From positions 1 to 33,769 of the forward strand of contig JAZNOW010000010.1 in the NCBI GenBank assembly GCA_045589355.1: a stretch of DNA of 33,769 bases. Reading direction: 5' to 3'. Shown piece by piece: positions 22,571 to 31,215 of the stretch. The stretch is from RUG563 sp045589355 (lineage in GTDB: Bacteria > Bacillota > Clostridia > Christensenellales > Aristaeellaceae). Positions within the stretch are counted from its first letter, which is position 1. Every line of letters starts with the position of its first letter. Below the pieces are notes generated by a model, which was not told the origin of the DNA, did not search any database, and saw nothing but the letters and a program-made list of their open reading frames with translations. Position numbers and translations under genes: made by a program.

Positions 22571-24142
22571 ATGACGAAATATCTGATTAAGCGTATTCTG
22601 CACAGTTTGGTCTCTGTGGTGATCGTTGTCGGCATCGTAATGCTGCTGATTTATTCCGCATTGGACCGACAGCTGATTTTTGCCATGGACCCTACTTACA
22701 AGCAGTTGGGCAATAATCAGAAAGAAGTATACATGTACCGCATGTGGGAGGAATATGGGTATCTGGATTATGTGCCCTATGCCGACTACATGAACGACCT
22801 GCTTGCCAAGGGCGAAATTGATGCGGATGCGCACAAGGACGCCATCAAGTTCGGCAAGAAGGCTGAAAATGACACCGAACTGCAGGCGCAGTATGTGAAG
22901 CAGTTCACAGACCACTATGAAGCCCAGGGCTACAAAGTGGTTCGTTTGCCTGCAAAAATGCAGAGCCCCAAAAAGTATGTTTCCGGCGGGCAGCAGCAGC
23001 TGTTTGCCTACAAAGACAAGCCCCTTCTGGGCCGCCTGTGGAATTATTTCACCGGCATCATTAGCGTGGACAATATTCACTATGTGCAGGAAGACATTGA
23101 AAACCGCGGCCTTACCTTCACCTGGAACGACCCGGTTTACGGCGGCGAAAAGTTCTCTCCCGCCATCATCGGCAATGGCACCCGGCACAAGTATTTGTTA
23201 TATTTCACCGATTCCTTCCCCTTTATCCATCAGAACCTGGTGCAGATCAACCTGGGCAAATCCTACGCCGTGAACCTGGGCGTGGACGTATTTGAAACCA
23301 TGATCGCTCCCCAGGGTTCTTATGTGCTGTCCTCCGTTACGTATCCCACCGGCCTTACGGAAGAGAGCGCGGACGATCTGCACACGGCTGTGTACATTCC
23401 CGGCAGCCGGGAAGCCAGCATGGTGAACAAGGACCGCTTCCTGGACGATTACACCTCCACCTCCACGGTGAAGAACGCAAAATCCAAGGTGGGCTTCTCC
23501 TTCGTGATCGGCATCATTTCTTCCATCATGGCGTATGCGCTGGGCGTGCCGCTGGGCATCATGATGGCCCGCAAGAAGGATAAGCTGGTGGATAAGCTGG
23601 GCACCATCTACATCGTCTTCATCATCGCCGTGCCCTCCCTGGCCTACATCTTCCTCTTTAAGGCCATCGGCGGCGCCTTCGGCCTGCCCACCACCTTCGA
23701 CATCGACAAGGGCAGCTGGCTGATGTACATCCTGCCCATCGTTTCCCTGGCCCTGCCTTCTGTGGCCAACCTGATGAAGTGGCTGCGCCGCTACATGATT
23801 GACCAGATGAACAGCGACTATGTGAAGTTCGCCCGCAGCGGCGGTCTTTCCGAAGGGGAAATTTTCCGCAAGCACATCCTCAAGAACGCCATCATCCCCA
23901 TGGTGCATGGTATGCCCGGTACGGTGCTGTACTCCCTGACCGGCGCCATCATCACCGAACGCGTGTATGTTGTGCCCGGCGCCGGTAACCTGCTGACCAA
24001 GGCCATCAACATGTATGACAACGGCGTTATCGTGGGTATGACGCTGTTCTATGCCCTCCTTTCCATCACCAGCCTCATCCTGGGTGATATCCTGATGTCT
24101 CTGGTTGACCCGAGAATCTCCTTTACATCGAAAGCAAGGTAA
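22571..24142 (+). CDS. oppB: Peptide ABC transporter permease OppB/DppB with large extracytoplasmic insert
   Basis: 523 residues against a usual 305-340. TM1 (9-30) matches the OppB N-terminus (KRILHSLVSVVIVV). A long hydrophilic segment (31-306) then lies outside the membrane before TM2 (about 307-331, GIISSIMAYALGVPLGIMMA). Part of the standard OppB loop is still visible near its end (NLVQINLGKSYAVNLGVDVF, 222-241, cf. GDLGxSxxxxxPV), so extra sequence was added mainly between TM1 and this point and again before TM2. The cytoplasmic EAA loop SDYVKFARSGGLSEGEIFRK (415-434) contacts the ATPases. With OppC it forms the channel. The ribosome site is weak (GAGATGAG). Confidence 0.93.
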   Translation: MTKYLIKRILHSLVSVVIVVGIVMLLIYSALDRQLIFAMDPTYKQLGNNQKEVYMYRMWEEYGYLDYVPYADYMNDLLAKGEIDADAHKDAIKFGKKAENDTELQAQYVKQFTDHYEAQGYKVVRLPAKMQSPKKYVSGGQQQLFAYKDKPLLGRLWNYFTGIISVDNIHYVQEDIENRGLTFTWNDPVYGGEKFSPAIIGNGTRHKYLLYFTDSFPFIHQNLVQINLGKSYAVNLGVDVFETMIAPQGSYVLSSVTYPTGLTEESADDLHTAVYIPGSREASMVNKDRFLDDYTSTSTVKNAKSKVGFSFVIGIISSIMAYALGVPLGIMMARKKDKLVDKLGTIYIVFIIAVPSLAYIFLFKAIGGAFGLPTTFDIDKGSWLMYILPIVSLALPSVANLMKWLRRYMIDQMNSDYVKFARSGGLSEGEIFRKHILKNAIIPMVHGMPGTVLYSLTGAIITERVYVVPGAGNLLTKAINMYDNGVIVGMTLFYALLSITSLILGDILMSLVDPRISFTSKAR

Positions 24143-24148
24143 TGTGAT

Positions 24149-25126
24149 ATGAATAACGAACTGATGAAATTCGATGAACTGAATATGTCTGAAGAGGAGC
24201 TCTTTTCCCGGGTGGACCATAACGACCTGGAATCGGAAAAGATCACGGCTCCCCGGTATTCCTACTGGCGCAGTGTGTTCCGTGTGTTCTTCAAGAAGAA
24301 GATCAACGTTGTGATCCTGAGCCTGTTTGCGCTGCTGCTGGTGTTTACCTTTGTGTACCCCGCCCTGGTGCCCTATGATCAGTTTGAATATCTGATGGAC
24401 CCCACCGGCAAGCATCTCAGCCCTGCCGCTGCCATTGAAAAGTACGGCTTCAACCTGAAGTGGATCTTCGGTGCCGGCAAATCCGGCGAACCCACCTTTG
24501 ACGCCGTGTGGAACGGCGCCAAGATTTCCATCTCCATGGCCTTCATCTGCGCCCTGATCAACATGACCGTCGGTATCATTCTGGGTGCCGTGTGGGGCTT
24601 TTCCAAGAAGGTGGACATGGTGATGACCCAGGTGTACAACATCATCGGTAACGTGCCCTACATCCTGTTCATTTCCGTGCTGGTGCTGATCTTCTCCGCC
24701 GGTTTCTGGACCATGGTGTTCGCGCTGACCATTACCGGCTGGCTGGGCATTGCCTACTTTATCCGCACCCAGGTTATCATCATCCGCGACCGCGAATACA
24801 ACATGGCTTCCCGCTGCCTGGGCACGCCCATCCTGCGCATTGCCATGAAGAACATTCTGCCCTTCATGACCTCCGTTATCGTGACCCTGGCCGCTACGGA
24901 AATTCCTTCCTACATCAGCTACGAAGTGTTCCTTTCCTACATCGGCATGGGTATGGCGGATATGTCTTTGGGCAAATTGATCTACGAAGCGGAAAACGCC
25001 ATGCTGACCCCCGGCTGGCAGTTCGAATTCTGGACGCCCGTTGCGGTGGCTTCCATTATCACGGTGGTTTTGTATGTGGTCGGCCAGAACCTGGGCGACG
25101 CATCTGACCCCAGAACCCATATGTGA
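24149..25126 (+). CDS. oppC: Peptide ABC transporter permease OppC/DppC
   Basis: 325 residues, near normal length. The N-terminal cytoplasmic tail (1-50) is acidic (SEEELFSRVDHNDLESEK). TM1 is about 53-73 (VVILSLFALLLVFTFVYPALV); the external loop then carries a moderately enlarged segment (LMDPTGKHLSPAAAIEKYGF). The EAA coupling loop is REYNMASRCLGTPILRIAMK. The C-terminus VVGQNLGDASDPRTHM is the classic OppC/DppC ending (LGDxLRDxLDPR). It starts 6 bp after oppB and is followed by oppD after 11 bp. It pairs with OppB as the second channel half. Confidence 0.94.
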   Translation: MNNELMKFDELNMSEEELFSRVDHNDLESEKITAPRYSYWRSVFRVFFKKKINVVILSLFALLLVFTFVYPALVPYDQFEYLMDPTGKHLSPAAAIEKYGFNLKWIFGAGKSGEPTFDAVWNGAKISISMAFICALINMTVGIILGAVWGFSKKVDMVMTQVYNIIGNVPYILFISVLVLIFSAGFWTMVFALTITGWLGIAYFIRTQVIIIRDREYNMASRCLGTPILRIAMKNILPFMTSVIVTLAATEIPSYISYEVFLSYIGMGMADMSLGKLIYEAENAMLTPGWQFEFWTPVAVASIITVVLYVVGQNLGDASDPRTHM

Positions 25127-25137
25127 GGTGCAGTGTA

Positions 25138-26886
25138 ATGGAAGATAAGAAAGTATTGCTTTCCGTTAAGGACCTGGTGGTCAAGTTCAATGTGCGCGGC
25201 CGCATCCTGACGGCCATCCGCGGCATTTCCCTGGATATTGAAGAAAGCGAATCCATCGCCATCGTGGGCGAATCCGGTTCCGGTAAATCCGTATTTACCA
25301 AGACCTTTGCCGGCATGCTGGACAGCAACGGCTTCATTGACAACGGCGATATCATCTTCAATGACGAAGAACTGGTGGACACCGTGGTGAACATGAACAA
25401 GGGCGCCTGGAGCAAGGTGGCCCAGATTGAAACCAAGCTGAACAGCTATTCCGCCTATGAAAACGGCGCCCAGACCTATAATGCCATCCAGCAGCTGAAG
25501 GAAGAAAAGGCTGCCCGCGGCCAGCTGTCTGCCGAAGAAGAAAAGCAGCTGGACGATACCATCGGCGAACTGGTTTTCCAGCGCACCGAAGCTTTCAACC
25601 TGAAGCAGACCTTTGATCCCTCCTCCGAAAAGGAACAGATCAAGGAGACCGCCCGTCAGATTGCGGAATATGACGAAAAGATCAAGCAGCTGCAAAAGAG
25701 CAAGCAGGACCGTATTGCTGCCCTGAAGCGGACGGCTCAGGCTGATACGGCGTATGCTGCGGAATATGAAAAGAAGCTGTCCGCCCTGAAGGAAAAGTAT
25801 GCCGGTGAAATTGCCGCCCCCGTTTCGGAAGAAAAGAAGGCCCGCAACACGGAACTGGCTTATGAAATTTACCTGTCCGTGGGCCGGTACGCCACGGTGA
25901 AGCGCAACAAGTGCATCCGTGGCCTGCTGGAAGAAATGAAGGCCGCCATGAAGCAGGGCAAGGACCTGACCAATGACGACGTGCTCAACGCCCTGTTTGA
26001 TAAGGTCACCTTCCGTGTGAAGTATTCCGATAAGACGGAAAACAGGCTGCACGGCCATTGCGTGATCAACCTGGCCAAGCTGAAGGACGGCAACGACTGG
26101 ACCCAGGTGCGCGGTAAGAAAATTGCCACCGTGTTCCAGGACCCCATGACCAGCCTGAACCCCATCATCACCATCGGCAAGCAGATCACTTCCATCATCA
26201 TCAAGCATCAGAATTGCTCTGAAGTGGAAGCCCGCGGCCGTGCCCTGGAACTGATGGGCAAGGTGGGTATCCCCAACCCCGAAAAGCGGTTTGACGATTA
26301 TCCCTTCCAGTATTCCGGCGGTATGCGTCAGCGCATCGTTATTGCCATTGCCCTGTCCTGCCAGCCCAAGATCCTCATCTGCGACGAACCCACCACCGCT
26401 CTGGACGTGACCATCCAGGCCCAGATTCTGAAGCTGCTGAAGGACCTGCAGAAGGAATTCAACTACACCATCGTGTTCATCACCCATGACCTTGGCGTGG
26501 TGGCCAACGTGGCGGACCGCGTGGCGGTGATGTATGCCGGCCAGATCGTGGAAGTGGGCAAGGTGGACGAAGTGTTCTTCGATCCCCGCCACCCCTACAC
26601 CTGGGCGCTGCTTTCTTCTCTGCCCCAGCTGGCCCAGAAGAACACCAAGCTCTATTCCATCACCGGTACGCCGCCCTCTTTGTACAACAAGATCGTGGGC
26701 GATCCCTTTGCGCCCCGTAATCCCTATTGCATGAAGATCGACACCCTGCTGGATCCGCCCATGTTCCGGGTGACGGATACCCATTATGCCAAGACCTGGC
26801 TGCTGGATCCCCGTGCGCCCAAGGTGGATAAGCCGGATGCCATCCACAATATCCATGAAAAGCTGATGGAAGCTTTCAATATCTGA
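25138..26886 (+). CDS. oppD: Peptide ABC transporter ATPase OppD with coiled-coil insertion
   Basis: 582 residues, while family members are about 330-360. Motifs: Walker A GESGSGKS (44-51), Q-loop FQDPMTSLNP (333-342, Gln334), signature YSGGMRQR (392-399), Walker B ILICDEP (412-418), H-loop His450, and the oligopeptide C-terminal region (PYTWALLSSLPQ, GDPFAPRNPYC with CX-type Cys). Between Walker A and the Q-loop, where 35-45 residues are expected, about 280 lie; roughly 80-318 is a charged, Lys/Glu/Gln-rich stretch with coiled-coil character (EKEQIKETARQIAEYDEKIK, KIKQLQKSKQDRIAALKRTA). All ATPase motifs are intact, so it should be active. ATG 25138 has AGGTG 7 bp upstream; an earlier GTG (25123) overlaps the oppC stop and is rejected. 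Confidence 0.93.
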   Translation: MEDKKVLLSVKDLVVKFNVRGRILTAIRGISLDIEESESIAIVGESGSGKSVFTKTFAGMLDSNGFIDNGDIIFNDEELVDTVVNMNKGAWSKVAQIETKLNSYSAYENGAQTYNAIQQLKEEKAARGQLSAEEEKQLDDTIGELVFQRTEAFNLKQTFDPSSEKEQIKETARQIAEYDEKIKQLQKSKQDRIAALKRTAQADTAYAAEYEKKLSALKEKYAGEIAAPVSEEKKARNTELAYEIYLSVGRYATVKRNKCIRGLLEEMKAAMKQGKDLTNDDVLNALFDKVTFRVKYSDKTENRLHGHCVINLAKLKDGNDWTQVRGKKIATVFQDPMTSLNPIITIGKQITSIIIKHQNCSEVEARGRALELMGKVGIPNPEKRFDDYPFQYSGGMRQRIVIAIALSCQPKILICDEPTTALDVTIQAQILKLLKDLQKEFNYTIVFITHDLGVVANVADRVAVMYAGQIVEVGKVDEVFFDPRHPYTWALLSSLPQLAQKNTKLYSITGTPPSLYNKIVGDPFAPRNPYCMKIDTLLDPPMFRVTDTHYAKTWLLDPRAPKVDKPDAIHNIHEKLMEAFNI

Positions 26887-26901
26887 CAGGAGGGATGATT
26901 G

Positions 26902-28203
26902 ATGAGCAATAAAGTAAATCAAAACAGCGTCAATGCTTCCCATCTGCCGGAGCATGGACCCATTGCTGAAAACGGACGGGAAGTGCTCCTGTCCATCAAA
27001 AACCTGGATATCACCTTCGGCAAAGGCGATAACGCCGTAAAGGCCGTCAAGAATGCCAGCTTTGATATCTACAAGGGCGAAACCTTCTCCCTGGTGGGCG
27101 AATCCGGTTCCGGTAAGACCACCATCGGCCGCGCCGTGATCCGCGTGAACCCCTGCGCTGCCGGCGAAATTGATTACAAAGGCGTGCGCATTTCCGGCAA
27201 AATTCCCCGTTCTCTGGACCGGGAAGTGATCCGCAACATCCAGATGGTGTTCCAGGATCCTGCCGCTTCCCTGAACGAACGCGCCACGGTGGACTACATC
27301 ATTTCCGAAGGTTTGTACAACTTCCACCTTTTCGAAAACGAAGCGGACCGCGTGCGCAAAGTGGAAACCATGATCAACGAAGTGGGCCTGCTGCCTGAGC
27401 ACCTCACCCGTTATCCCCACGAATTCTCCGGCGGCCAGCGTCAGCGCATCGGCCTGGCCCGCGCCATGGTTATGGAGCCCGAACTGGTTATTGCCGACGA
27501 GCCCATCTCCGCTCTGGACGTGTCCATCCGTGCCCAGGTGCTGAACCTGATGAAGAAGTTCCAGAAGGAAAGGGAAGTGACTTACCTCTTCATCGCGCAT
27601 GACCTGTCCATCGTCCGCTTCATTTCCGACCGTATCGCCGTTATCTACAAGGGCGATATTGTGGAAATTGCCGAAACGGAAGAACTGTTTGACTTCCCCC
27701 TGCACCCCTATACCCGCAGCCTCATTTCCGCCATTCCCATCCCGGATCCCATCCTGGAGAAGAACAAGGTGCTGTTTACGTACGATCCTTCTGTGCATGA
27801 TTACAGCGAGGACAAGCCGGAACTGACCGATATCGGCCACGGCCACTATGTGTACGGCAACAAGAAGGAAATTGAAGAATACAAGGCGCTGCGCGAAAAG
27901 GGCGAACCCCTCAAGTCTGTTACCATTTTGCAGCCCGGGGAAGAAGCACCGGCGAGCGAGAAGGAAGCGGTGGAAATCGACCAGGATTTCCTCAACGCCC
28001 CCATTCACGATACCGGCAGCAAGTGGTATGTGTTCCTCAGCTTCCTGCTGCCCCTGCTGGGCTTCCTGGGCGGCTGGTTCTTCAAAAAGAAGAAGCATTA
28101 CCGCAACTACAAGGCATGCCGCAAGGGCGCCATCGCCGGGTTGATCTTCTACGGCGTGATCCTGGTGCTGTTTGCCATTTTCCTGATCCTGGCAATCATT
28201 TAA
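26902..28203 (+). CDS. oppF: Peptide ABC transporter ATPase OppF with C-terminal membrane extension
   Basis: 433 residues; usual length is about 310-340. Walker A GESGSGKT (66-73), Q-loop FQDP (117-120), signature SGGQR (176-180), Walker B LVIADEP (195-201) and the oligopeptide-type tail (HPYTRSLISAIPIPDP) are intact. After about residue 295 comes an extension with an acidic, linker-like region (HGHYVYGNKKEIEEYKALR) and then two hydrophobic segments, about 375-394 (WYVFLSFLLPLLGFLGGWFF) and 408-433, separated by KKKKHYRNYKACRKGA. Such membrane tails are not part of normal OppF. AGGAGGG (26888-26894) is 7 bp from the ATG; a TTG at 26899 is not the start. Pairs with OppD. Confidence 0.93.
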   Translation: MSNKVNQNSVNASHLPEHGPIAENGREVLLSIKNLDITFGKGDNAVKAVKNASFDIYKGETFSLVGESGSGKTTIGRAVIRVNPCAAGEIDYKGVRISGKIPRSLDREVIRNIQMVFQDPAASLNERATVDYIISEGLYNFHLFENEADRVRKVETMINEVGLLPEHLTRYPHEFSGGQRQRIGLARAMVMEPELVIADEPISALDVSIRAQVLNLMKKFQKEREVTYLFIAHDLSIVRFISDRIAVIYKGDIVEIAETEELFDFPLHPYTRSLISAIPIPDPILEKNKVLFTYDPSVHDYSEDKPELTDIGHGHYVYGNKKEIEEYKALREKGEPLKSVTILQPGEEAPASEKEAVEIDQDFLNAPIHDTGSKWYVFLSFLLPLLGFLGGWFFKKKKHYRNYKACRKGAIAGLIFYGVILVLFAIFLILAII

Positions 28204-28214
28204 CGGAGTAAAAA

Positions 28215-29471
28215 ATGAAAAGATATGCAGCGGAACGTTCCGCCAACCAGCCGAAGCCTGTGGAAAAGGTGGAGGTAAAAGAGGGCGGAACCAAGAAGCG
28301 GATTGTGCTTCTGATCGTTGCAATTTTGGTGGCGCTGGGGGCTTTTACCTACGCGATCAGCACACTGGTGACAGTGGAAAAAGGCTGGCGTGTGATTGAG
28401 GCAACCAGCGCCTCTGAAATGAATTGCGCTCAGGACTTCACCTTCCAGTATTATCTGGGGGGCAGCGGCGCAAATGCAGCGGCGGAAAACAAAGAACTAT
28501 CCATGCTTTACACCAAAGCGACGGAAGATGCGTACCAGATTTTCAATGCCCGGGAAGCATCCCTGACGTACAACAACCTGTATTACCTGAACCGCCGGCC
28601 CAACCAACCGGTGCAGGTGCCGCAGGCGTTGTATGCGGCCTTTGAACTGGTGGAAAAGACGGGCAGCCGGTACATGTACCTGGGGCCTGCTTTCCAGGAA
28701 TACCACAGCATCTTTTTCTGTACGGAAGACTGGGAAACGGAAAGCTTTGATCCCTATCAGAATGAGGACCAGAAAGCCTATCTGCAGGCGGTGGCCCAAT
28801 TTGCCGCCGACCCTGCCCATGTGCAGGTGCAGCTGATGGGGGACAATACGGTGCAGCTGTATGTGTCGGAAAGCTATCTGGCTTTTGCCCGGGAAAACGG
28901 CATTGTGGATTTTGTGGACCTGTACCTGCTTCAGGATGCGTTCATTGTGGACTATCTGGCAGAAACCATCGAAAAAGCGGGCTATAACCGGGGCATGCTT
29001 TCCAGCTATGACGGCTATACCCGGTGCCTGTCCGAAAGTCAGATCAGCTACACCACCCCTTTGTACAACCCGGTGGATGCCACGCATGTGGAAAAGGCGG
29101 CGGACGTGCAGGTTATGGGGGGCACGGCACTGGTGCAGATGCACAGCATGCCTTTCAACGCACGGAAAGAATTGTATTACTATCAGTTCACAAACGGCGA
29201 TACCCGCACGGCGTATCTGGACGAAAAGGACGGCCTGTGCAAGGCGGCGGTGCCTGTGCTGTTTGCCACCAGCCGGGAGATGAGCTGCGCCGAAGCGGCC
29301 CTTCGGCTGATGCCGTTCTATGCGGCGGATACGCTGGATGAAAACGGGCTGAAGGCACTGGAAGCGGAGGGGCTGTATCCCTTGTATTGCGAGGGAAAAA
29401 ACCTTCTTTCCGCCGATCCTCAGGTGACGCTGAAGCCTGTTACAGAAGGCTATACCGTGAGAACAAAATGA
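28215..29471 (+). CDS. Membrane-anchored ApbE-like protein, probably catalytically degenerate
   Basis: 418 residues: a charged cytoplasmic N-terminus, one TM helix (about 29-49, IVLLIVAILVALGAFTYAIS) and a large external domain. The external domain follows the order of ApbE (FAD:protein FMN transferase): an LGGSG stretch near the usual start; EASLTYNNLYYLNRRPNQPV-like region echoing the family SxisxlNxxxgxpvxv element; and DLYLLQDAFIVDYLAETIEK with AGYNRGMLSSYDGYTR echoing iDLGgiaKGyaaDxxaexLxxxGvxxalixxGGd. The Lys-Gly, GGD and Thr/Asp metal-binding residues are changed, so FMN transfer is unlikely. GGAG (28205-28208) precedes ATG. It closes the transporter operon (12 bp after oppF), so a role beside the permease is likely. 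Confidence 0.7.
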   Translation: MKRYAAERSANQPKPVEKVEVKEGGTKKRIVLLIVAILVALGAFTYAISTLVTVEKGWRVIEATSASEMNCAQDFTFQYYLGGSGANAAAENKELSMLYTKATEDAYQIFNAREASLTYNNLYYLNRRPNQPVQVPQALYAAFELVEKTGSRYMYLGPAFQEYHSIFFCTEDWETESFDPYQNEDQKAYLQAVAQFAADPAHVQVQLMGDNTVQLYVSESYLAFARENGIVDFVDLYLLQDAFIVDYLAETIEKAGYNRGMLSSYDGYTRCLSESQISYTTPLYNPVDATHVEKAADVQVMGGTALVQMHSMPFNARKELYYYQFTNGDTRTAYLDEKDGLCKAAVPVLFATSREMSCAEAALRLMPFYAADTLDENGLKALEAEGLYPLYCEGKNLLSADPQVTLKPVTEGYTVRTK

Positions 29472-29478
29472 TCCATGG

Positions 29479-29511
29479 CCGGGAAACAGTTGCATGCTTC
29501 CCGGTTTTTTG
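29479..29511 (+). terminator. Terminator of transporter operon
   Basis: CCGGGAA (29479-29485) pairs with TTCCCGG (29498-29504) and is followed directly by TTTTTT. It closes the six-gene operon. Confidence 0.9.
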
Positions 29512-29634
29512 TGTGGATTCAATGGAAAATTAATCAGCGGTACCCATTTTGGGCAGGACAAAGAGGACGCGGCGTCAAATAATATGAATACAGAAAAGAA
29601 CGGATCATTTTTTGAAAGGTAAAGGAGAATTCTG

Positions 29635-31128
29635 ATGAAAAAAGCCAAGCTGATCCTGGATAAGGACTATGTGATTTCCGATATTGACAAGCGCATTTAC
29701 GGCTCCTTCATTGAGCATCTGGGACGCGCCGTGTATACCGGCATCTGGCAGCCCGGCCATCCAACTTCGGATGAACTGGGCTTCCGCAAGGATGTGATCC
29801 AACTGGTGAACCAGCTGAACGTGCCCATCGTGCGCTATCCCGGCGGGAATTTTGTGTCCGGCTTTCATTGGGAAGATTCCATCGGCCCGGTGGCGGACCG
29901 GCCCAAGCGGCTGGACCTGGCCTGGAAAACCACCGAAACCAACGAAGTGGGCCTGCATGAATTCTGCGCCTGGGCCAAGGCGGCGGGCACCGAAGTGATG
30001 TATGCCGTGAATCTGGGCACCCGGGGGCCCGATGCGGCCCGGAACGTGGTGGAGTATGCCAACCATAAGGGCGGCAGCTATTGGAGTGATTTGCGCATCA
30101 AAAACGGTGCTGTGGACCCCTTCAATATCAAACTCTGGTGCCTGGGCAACGAAATGGACGGCCCCTGGCAGATGTGCGCCAAGACCGCCGTGGAATACGG
30201 CCGCATTGCCAACGAAGCGTCCAAGATGATGAAATGGACCGATGACTCCATCGAAACGGTGGCCTGCGGTTCTTCCGGCACCGGCATGCCCACCTTCGGC
30301 GAATGGGAATACCAGATGCTGACGGAATGCTATGATAACGTGGACTATGTGTCCCTGCACCGCTATTACGGCAATCCCCACAACGACACCAACGATTTCC
30401 TGGCCTCCACGCTGGATTTGGATGATTTCATCAAGACGGTGGCGGCTATCTGCGATGCGGTGAAGGGCAAGAAGCATGCGAAAAAGAAGGTGCACCTGAG
30501 CCTGGACGAATGGAACGTGTGGTACCACTCCAACCAGCAGGATCAGGACCTGTATAAGACGGAGCCCTGGGGCAACGCCCTGCCGCTGCTGGAGGATATT
30601 TACAACTTCGAAGATGCGCTGCTGGTGGGCCTGATGCTGATCACCATGCTGAAGAACGCGGACCGGGTGAAGATTGGCTGCCTGGCGCAGCTGGTGAACG
30701 TGATCGCCCCCATCATGACCAGCAAGGAAGGCGGCGCCTGGGCCCAGACCATTTTCTACCCCGTCATGCAGGCCAGCACCATGGGCCGGGGCAAGAGCCT
30801 GCTGCCCCAGCTGACCTGCGAAAAATTTGACACCAAGCATTATTGCGACGTGCCGGTGGTGGATGCCGCTGCGGTGTTGAACGAAAACGGGGAAGTGGTC
30901 ATTTTTGCGGTAAACCGGGATTTGCAGGAAGACGTGCTGCTGGATGCCGACCTGCGCTCCTTCGGGGAGATAAAGGTGGTCGGCCATTCCGTGCTGCACC
31001 ATGATGACGTGAAGGCCATCAATACCGAAAAGAACCCCAACGAAGTGAAGCCCCACGATGTGGCGGCGGATAAGGAAGGCATTGTGCTGCCTGCCGCCAG
31101 CTGGAATGTGATCCGGCTGGCCAAATAA
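29635..31128 (+). CDS. abfA: Alpha-L-arabinofuranosidase, GH51
   Basis: 497 residues, full-length GH51 enzyme that removes terminal alpha-L-arabinofuranosyl groups from arabino-oligosaccharides. There is no signal peptide, so it acts inside the cell on imported oligosaccharides. Motifs: IYGSFIEHLGRAVYTGIW (21-38), RYPGGNFVSGFHWED (67-81), acid/base Glu173 in WCLGNEMDG (168-176), and nucleophile Glu292 in LSLDEWNVWY (288-297). The C-terminal beta-sandwich includes VIFAVNRDLQEDV. AAAGGAGAA lies just upstream of ATG 29635. No operon partner; it has its own leader (29512-29634) with CCCATTTTGGG at 29543-29553 as a possible operator. Works conceptually with the secreted CE15-like esterase on hemicellulose. 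Confidence 0.95.
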   Translation: MKKAKLILDKDYVISDIDKRIYGSFIEHLGRAVYTGIWQPGHPTSDELGFRKDVIQLVNQLNVPIVRYPGGNFVSGFHWEDSIGPVADRPKRLDLAWKTTETNEVGLHEFCAWAKAAGTEVMYAVNLGTRGPDAARNVVEYANHKGGSYWSDLRIKNGAVDPFNIKLWCLGNEMDGPWQMCAKTAVEYGRIANEASKMMKWTDDSIETVACGSSGTGMPTFGEWEYQMLTECYDNVDYVSLHRYYGNPHNDTNDFLASTLDLDDFIKTVAAICDAVKGKKHAKKKVHLSLDEWNVWYHSNQQDQDLYKTEPWGNALPLLEDIYNFEDALLVGLMLITMLKNADRVKIGCLAQLVNVIAPIMTSKEGGAWAQTIFYPVMQASTMGRGKSLLPQLTCEKFDTKHYCDVPVVDAAAVLNENGEVVIFAVNRDLQEDVLLDADLRSFGEIKVVGHSVLHHDDVKAINTEKNPNEVKPHDVAADKEGIVLPAASWNVIRLAK

Positions 31129-31167
31129 GAAAAGAACACCGGGATTTTTTCCGGTGCCGAACAGGAA

Positions 31168-31199
31168 AAAAGCTGCATCTTTATCTCGGTGCAGCTTTT
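31168..31199. terminator. Bidirectional terminator between abfA and minus-strand operon
   Basis: AAAAGCTGCA (31168-31177) pairs with TGCAGCTTTT (31190-31199). A second stem (CACCGG 31137-31142 with CCGGTG 31151-31156) precedes it right after the abfA stop. Confidence 0.85.
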
Positions 31200-31215
31200 C
31201 TTTATGTTCACTTGT

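Noticed and set aside
25123..25137. Earlier GTG start for oppD
   Set aside because: It overlaps the oppC stop and its own ribosome site; ATG 25138 has AGGTG at correct distance.
24982..28323. 1113-codon minus-strand frame across oppC-oppF
   Set aside because: Antisense shadow of four genes with intact motifs on the plus strand.
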